In this document: positions 61,691-64,000 of the stretch, piece after piece | How the letters are laid out: every line of letters begins with the position of its first letter | Position numbering within the stretch: position 1 is the first letter of the stretch | Notes under the pieces: model-generated | The model's database searches: none | The model's input: only the letters and a program-made list of their open reading frames with translations | Told to the model about the DNA's origin: nothing | Program-made: the position numbers and the translations under genes | Assembly (NCBI GenBank): GCA_016124935.1 | Contig: WGMS01000008.1 | Location: 158,612 to 222,611, forward strand | Origin: a bacterium | GTDB taxonomy: Bacteria > Cyanobacteriota > Vampirovibrionia > Obscuribacterales > Obscuribacteraceae | Length of the DNA stretch: 64,000 nt | Reading direction: 5' to 3'

Positions 61691-63880
61691 ATGCCAGAGA
61701 AAGAAGATGAAGGCAACGCCAAGGTCAGAAATTCTGAGCAAATGACTCTTTGCGACCTGTGCAACAAGCCTGTCGCCAACAAGTTGAGTTCTATAACCCA
61801 ATGGATTTTTAGAGATGACCGTTGTACGTGTGAAGAAATTTGCAGGGCTCCAAAGCCTGAAGAAGTTGCGCTTATAGAAAGAAAGAAATGCAATAGCTGT
61901 GGCAGAGAATTGAGACCACAAAAATCGGGCTCGATTACCCAGTGGATCTTCTCTACTTACTACTGTTCATGCTCCGAGCCAGCATTGGATTTTTCGCTCG
62001 GTGATTTAAGTGAGAGCTCAAATGTTAGGCTCTATGAAAGGACCAAAAAGTCCGACTTTGATCATATCGGCGTTGACTCTGTAGCAGGATGGATTGACGA
62101 GCTTGACCGCTATACTCCGTTGAAAAAACTTGGGGAAGGTGGAGCCGGAGAAGTTTTTCTATGTAATGACACACTATTGAATAAACTGGTGGCTGTTAAG
62201 TTCCTAAGGGTAATCACGGCGAAGTCCGTGATTGCTTTTCAGAATGAAGCAAGGATAGCTTCTAAACTCGATCATCCAGGGATCGTGAGAATTCTGGATT
62301 TTGGTCTGACTGATTCGTCAACACCTTATATGGTAATGGAACCTCTTCCTGGTAGGAGTCTCAAGAGCTTTATTGAGATCAATGGGCCTCTTAGAGAATC
62401 CAAAGCAATAGAGATTGGAATAAAGCTATGTAGTTCACTTTTATATGCGCATAGAGCAGGAACTTTTCACCGAGATATAAAGCCAACAAACATTATCATT
62501 TTAGAAGATGCTAAAGATTTGGAACCGGTCTTGATTGATTTTGGTATCGCAAAAATCAATCAAGAAGCAGATTCAGACAAAGAAACCCAGTCGACCACGA
62601 TTGCTGGCACTCCTGAATATATGTCACCAGATGCAATAGCAAGAAGTGAGTATTCAGTGGGCTCGGAAATATACTCATTCGGTTGCATATTCTATGAGAT
62701 GCTCAGTGGGCACCCTCCTTTTGAGGCTGAAAGTGCATTGGAAGTACTTTCAATGCATGTACAAACACCTGTTCCTAAGCTAGATGAGGTTACTCCAAAA
62801 ACGTGGAGTATCATTGAGAAATGCCTATCAAAAAATGCGGAACAGCGTCATGAAGACATGAACGAGTTGAGAAAAGAACTGCTTGAGGCACTGGTGGAGG
62901 AGCAAGCTTTTCAAAGTCAGTTTCTGTCTAAAGATGAGCCTGTCAAACCTATTTCCAAAAGACTAGGTTGGCTGAGTTTATTCTCTGTCGTTTTATGTAT
63001 GGTGGGAATATTCTCCTTCCTCTTTGCCAGAGACTTACTAAAGGGAAGGGTTGACAAAGGTGAGCAGCTAAAAAAAGAGCCTTTGGAGAATTTCAAGCAG
63101 CGCATTAACGAGTGGGCTGTCACAAATCTGGATTCCTATACTGATACGGGTGTAAGCTGGATTGTTTTTAATACGGTGGTTTGTGACTTTTTTACTGATA
63201 GAGATCTGAAAGAAGCTATAGTTCATTATCCCAAGTATACATCCTGGATGCTTAGTAAAGCAGATATCACTAGTAGTGGCATTTCTCGTCTTCGCAGTCT
63301 GAATGTAAGAAGTATCGCTCTTAAAGATTGCATAAACATAAATGAAAAGTTCCTTTCTGAACTTCGAAATTTTGAGAAATTAGAAACATTAGAACTAACA
63401 GATTGCGACACTAAAAGTGACTATCTTGTAGAACTCATTGGAACAAAACAGCTACGGTCAATTACATTAGGCGGAGGAAGTTTTGATGGCTCGTGCTGCA
63501 AATTTCTAAGTAGAATTCAGACTCTTAATGCTGTGAGCTTAAGTGGCATCGAACTAACGGCTAAGGAGCTTTCATTTTTGACTCAGTTGCCAGAGCTAGT
63601 GGTATTGAATTTAGATTTTACAACCTATTCGAAGCCACCTTCATCAGAGAATTTAACGTCAAAAAACAAAAGACAAAATTATAAGCCCGATCAAAAGTTC
63701 CTGACAGTGCTGGAAAGTTTAAAACAATTAGAAAGGTTATCGATAGCTGGTATGGATCTATCAGGACGACAGCGTGGGGCTCTGAGAGCTAAATTGCCCA
63801 ATTGCCGAGTTAGTTTTCCAGAGCCCCGGCAATCAAGAAGAAGACCAGGTAGGAAGTTGGAGGCCTTGTCCCGAGTTTAG
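61691..63880 (+). CDS. Membrane Ser/Thr kinase with duplicated Cys modules and C-terminal repeats
   Basis: 729 residues. Two copies of a Cys4 module lie at the N terminus: Cys21/24/45/47 and Cys67/70/92/94, each with SITQWIF between. Then the kinase: LGEGGAGEVFLCND, Lys in AVKFLRV, FHRDIKPTNIII and LIDFGIAK, with PEYMSPDAIA. One membrane helix (LSLFSVVLCMVGIFSFLF) follows, then LRR-like repeats (SLNVRSIALKDCININEKF, LETLELTDCDTKSDYL). The domain order fits a receptor kinase with an outside LRR part. Base use is AT-rich, unlike the two kinases at 47-50 kb. Confidence 0.91.
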   Translation: MPEKEDEGNAKVRNSEQMTLCDLCNKPVANKLSSITQWIFRDDRCTCEEICRAPKPEEVALIERKKCNSCGRELRPQKSGSITQWIFSTYYCSCSEPALDFSLGDLSESSNVRLYERTKKSDFDHIGVDSVAGWIDELDRYTPLKKLGEGGAGEVFLCNDTLLNKLVAVKFLRVITAKSVIAFQNEARIASKLDHPGIVRILDFGLTDSSTPYMVMEPLPGRSLKSFIEINGPLRESKAIEIGIKLCSSLLYAHRAGTFHRDIKPTNIIILEDAKDLEPVLIDFGIAKINQEADSDKETQSTTIAGTPEYMSPDAIARSEYSVGSEIYSFGCIFYEMLSGHPPFEAESALEVLSMHVQTPVPKLDEVTPKTWSIIEKCLSKNAEQRHEDMNELRKELLEALVEEQAFQSQFLSKDEPVKPISKRLGWLSLFSVVLCMVGIFSFLFARDLLKGRVDKGEQLKKEPLENFKQRINEWAVTNLDSYTDTGVSWIVFNTVVCDFFTDRDLKEAIVHYPKYTSWMLSKADITSSGISRLRSLNVRSIALKDCININEKFLSELRNFEKLETLELTDCDTKSDYLVELIGTKQLRSITLGGGSFDGSCCKFLSRIQTLNAVSLSGIELTAKELSFLTQLPELVVLNLDFTTYSKPPSSENLTSKNKRQNYKPDQKFLTVLESLKQLERLSIAGMDLSGRQRGALRAKLPNCRVSFPEPRQSRRRPGRKLEALSRV

Positions 63881-63902
63881 TTGAAAAGTTTGGCGATCCC
63901 CT

Positions 63903-63917
63903 CCAGGACTAACCTGG
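63903..63917 (+). terminator. Small hairpin after the kinase gene
   Basis: CCAGG (63903-63907) and CCTGG (63913-63917) flank a 5-base loop, followed by tagagtttt. A modest terminator, 22 bases after the stop. Confidence 0.5.
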
Positions 63918-63963
63918 TAGAGTTTTGGTTGCAACACTAAAACCCAACAAAGAGAGGATCACC

Positions 63964-64000
63964 ATGAAGAAATCATCCAACGTAAAGAACATCCGTGTCA
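63964..64000 (+). CDS. Partial gene at the window end
   Basis: The frame opens with MKKSSNVKNIRV and runs off the window. AGAGG stands six bases before the ATG, so it is probably a real gene. Function cannot be told from 12 residues. Confidence 0.55.
   Translation, partial: MKKSSNVKNIRV

Noticed and set aside
1..64000. Insertion sequences and CRISPR arrays
   Set aside because: No transposase frame, terminal repeats or spaced direct repeats were found; the tandem repeats are coding.

Overview
The window looks like a chromosomal segment of an environmental, predatory- or biofilm-type Gram-negative-like bacterium, with about 50% GC, dense genes and short spacers. The mix of exported TPR proteins, eukaryote-like Ser/Thr kinases, DUF4388 proteins, WD40 and caspase-like proteins, class I PPK2, a Roadblock protein and an OmpA-type envelope protein fits the non-photosynthetic cyanobacterial lineage (Melainabacteria/Vampirovibrionia, Obscuribacter-like). 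That assignment is inferred from gene content only; no rRNA, tRNA or CRISPR array was seen here.

Layout. 0.4-5.5 kb: an ECF-type sigma factor followed by a 1,500-residue Trp-Gly-rich disordered protein ending in a Roadblock domain. 5.6-8.5 kb (minus): receiver-only response regulator, MsrA, DnaK. 8.8-23.2 kb: envelope and stress genes (OmpA-domain protein, HtrA-like protease, PEBP-family protein, TPR/PDZ protein, HtpX, PPK2, haem-binding protein, TonB-C-like/TPR protein with 63-bp repeats, M15 peptidase). 23.3-31.7 kb: DUF3592, a DUF4388 protein with a degenerate GGDEF-like end, a DUF3298 protein, and a two-gene unit of a tail-anchored repeat protein plus an exported VWA protein. 31.8-35.5 kb (minus): a tightly overlapping sulfatase - formylglycine-generating enzyme - HAD phosphatase operon. 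35.5-37.1 kb (minus): XRE regulator, conserved protein of unknown function and an ABC-ATPase remnant, with a near-leaderless promoter. 37.2-47.1 kb: small lipoprotein with a non-ATG start, DUF1254 protein, Cys-peptidase-like protein, EEP-family hydrolase, TPR-caspase and WD40 proteins. 47.2-53.2 kb (minus): a four-gene operon of TPR-alpha/beta hydrolase, TPR membrane protein and two membrane Ser/Thr kinases. 53.3-59.9 kb: cysteine-free Fur-family regulator with its own 7-1-7 box, TPR and DUF4388 proteins, PPC-domain protein, rhodanese, and a small exported protein that appears frameshifted. 60.2-63.9 kb: an AT-richer segment with the mobile mystery protein A/B (XRE + Fic) pair and a Ser/Thr kinase with duplicated Cys modules; this looks horizontally acquired.

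How it works together. Most of the window is envelope surveillance and signalling: exported sensors with TPR, PDZ, VWA and WD40 folds, periplasmic or membrane hydrolases, and kinases that could couple them to the cytoplasm. The sulfatase operon is a self-contained maturation cassette. The points most worth a second look are the sigma/WG-repeat/Roadblock pair, the kinase-hydrolase-TPR operon, the XRE-DUF unit with its near-leaderless operator-promoter, and the Fic island with three helically phased operator-like repeats.
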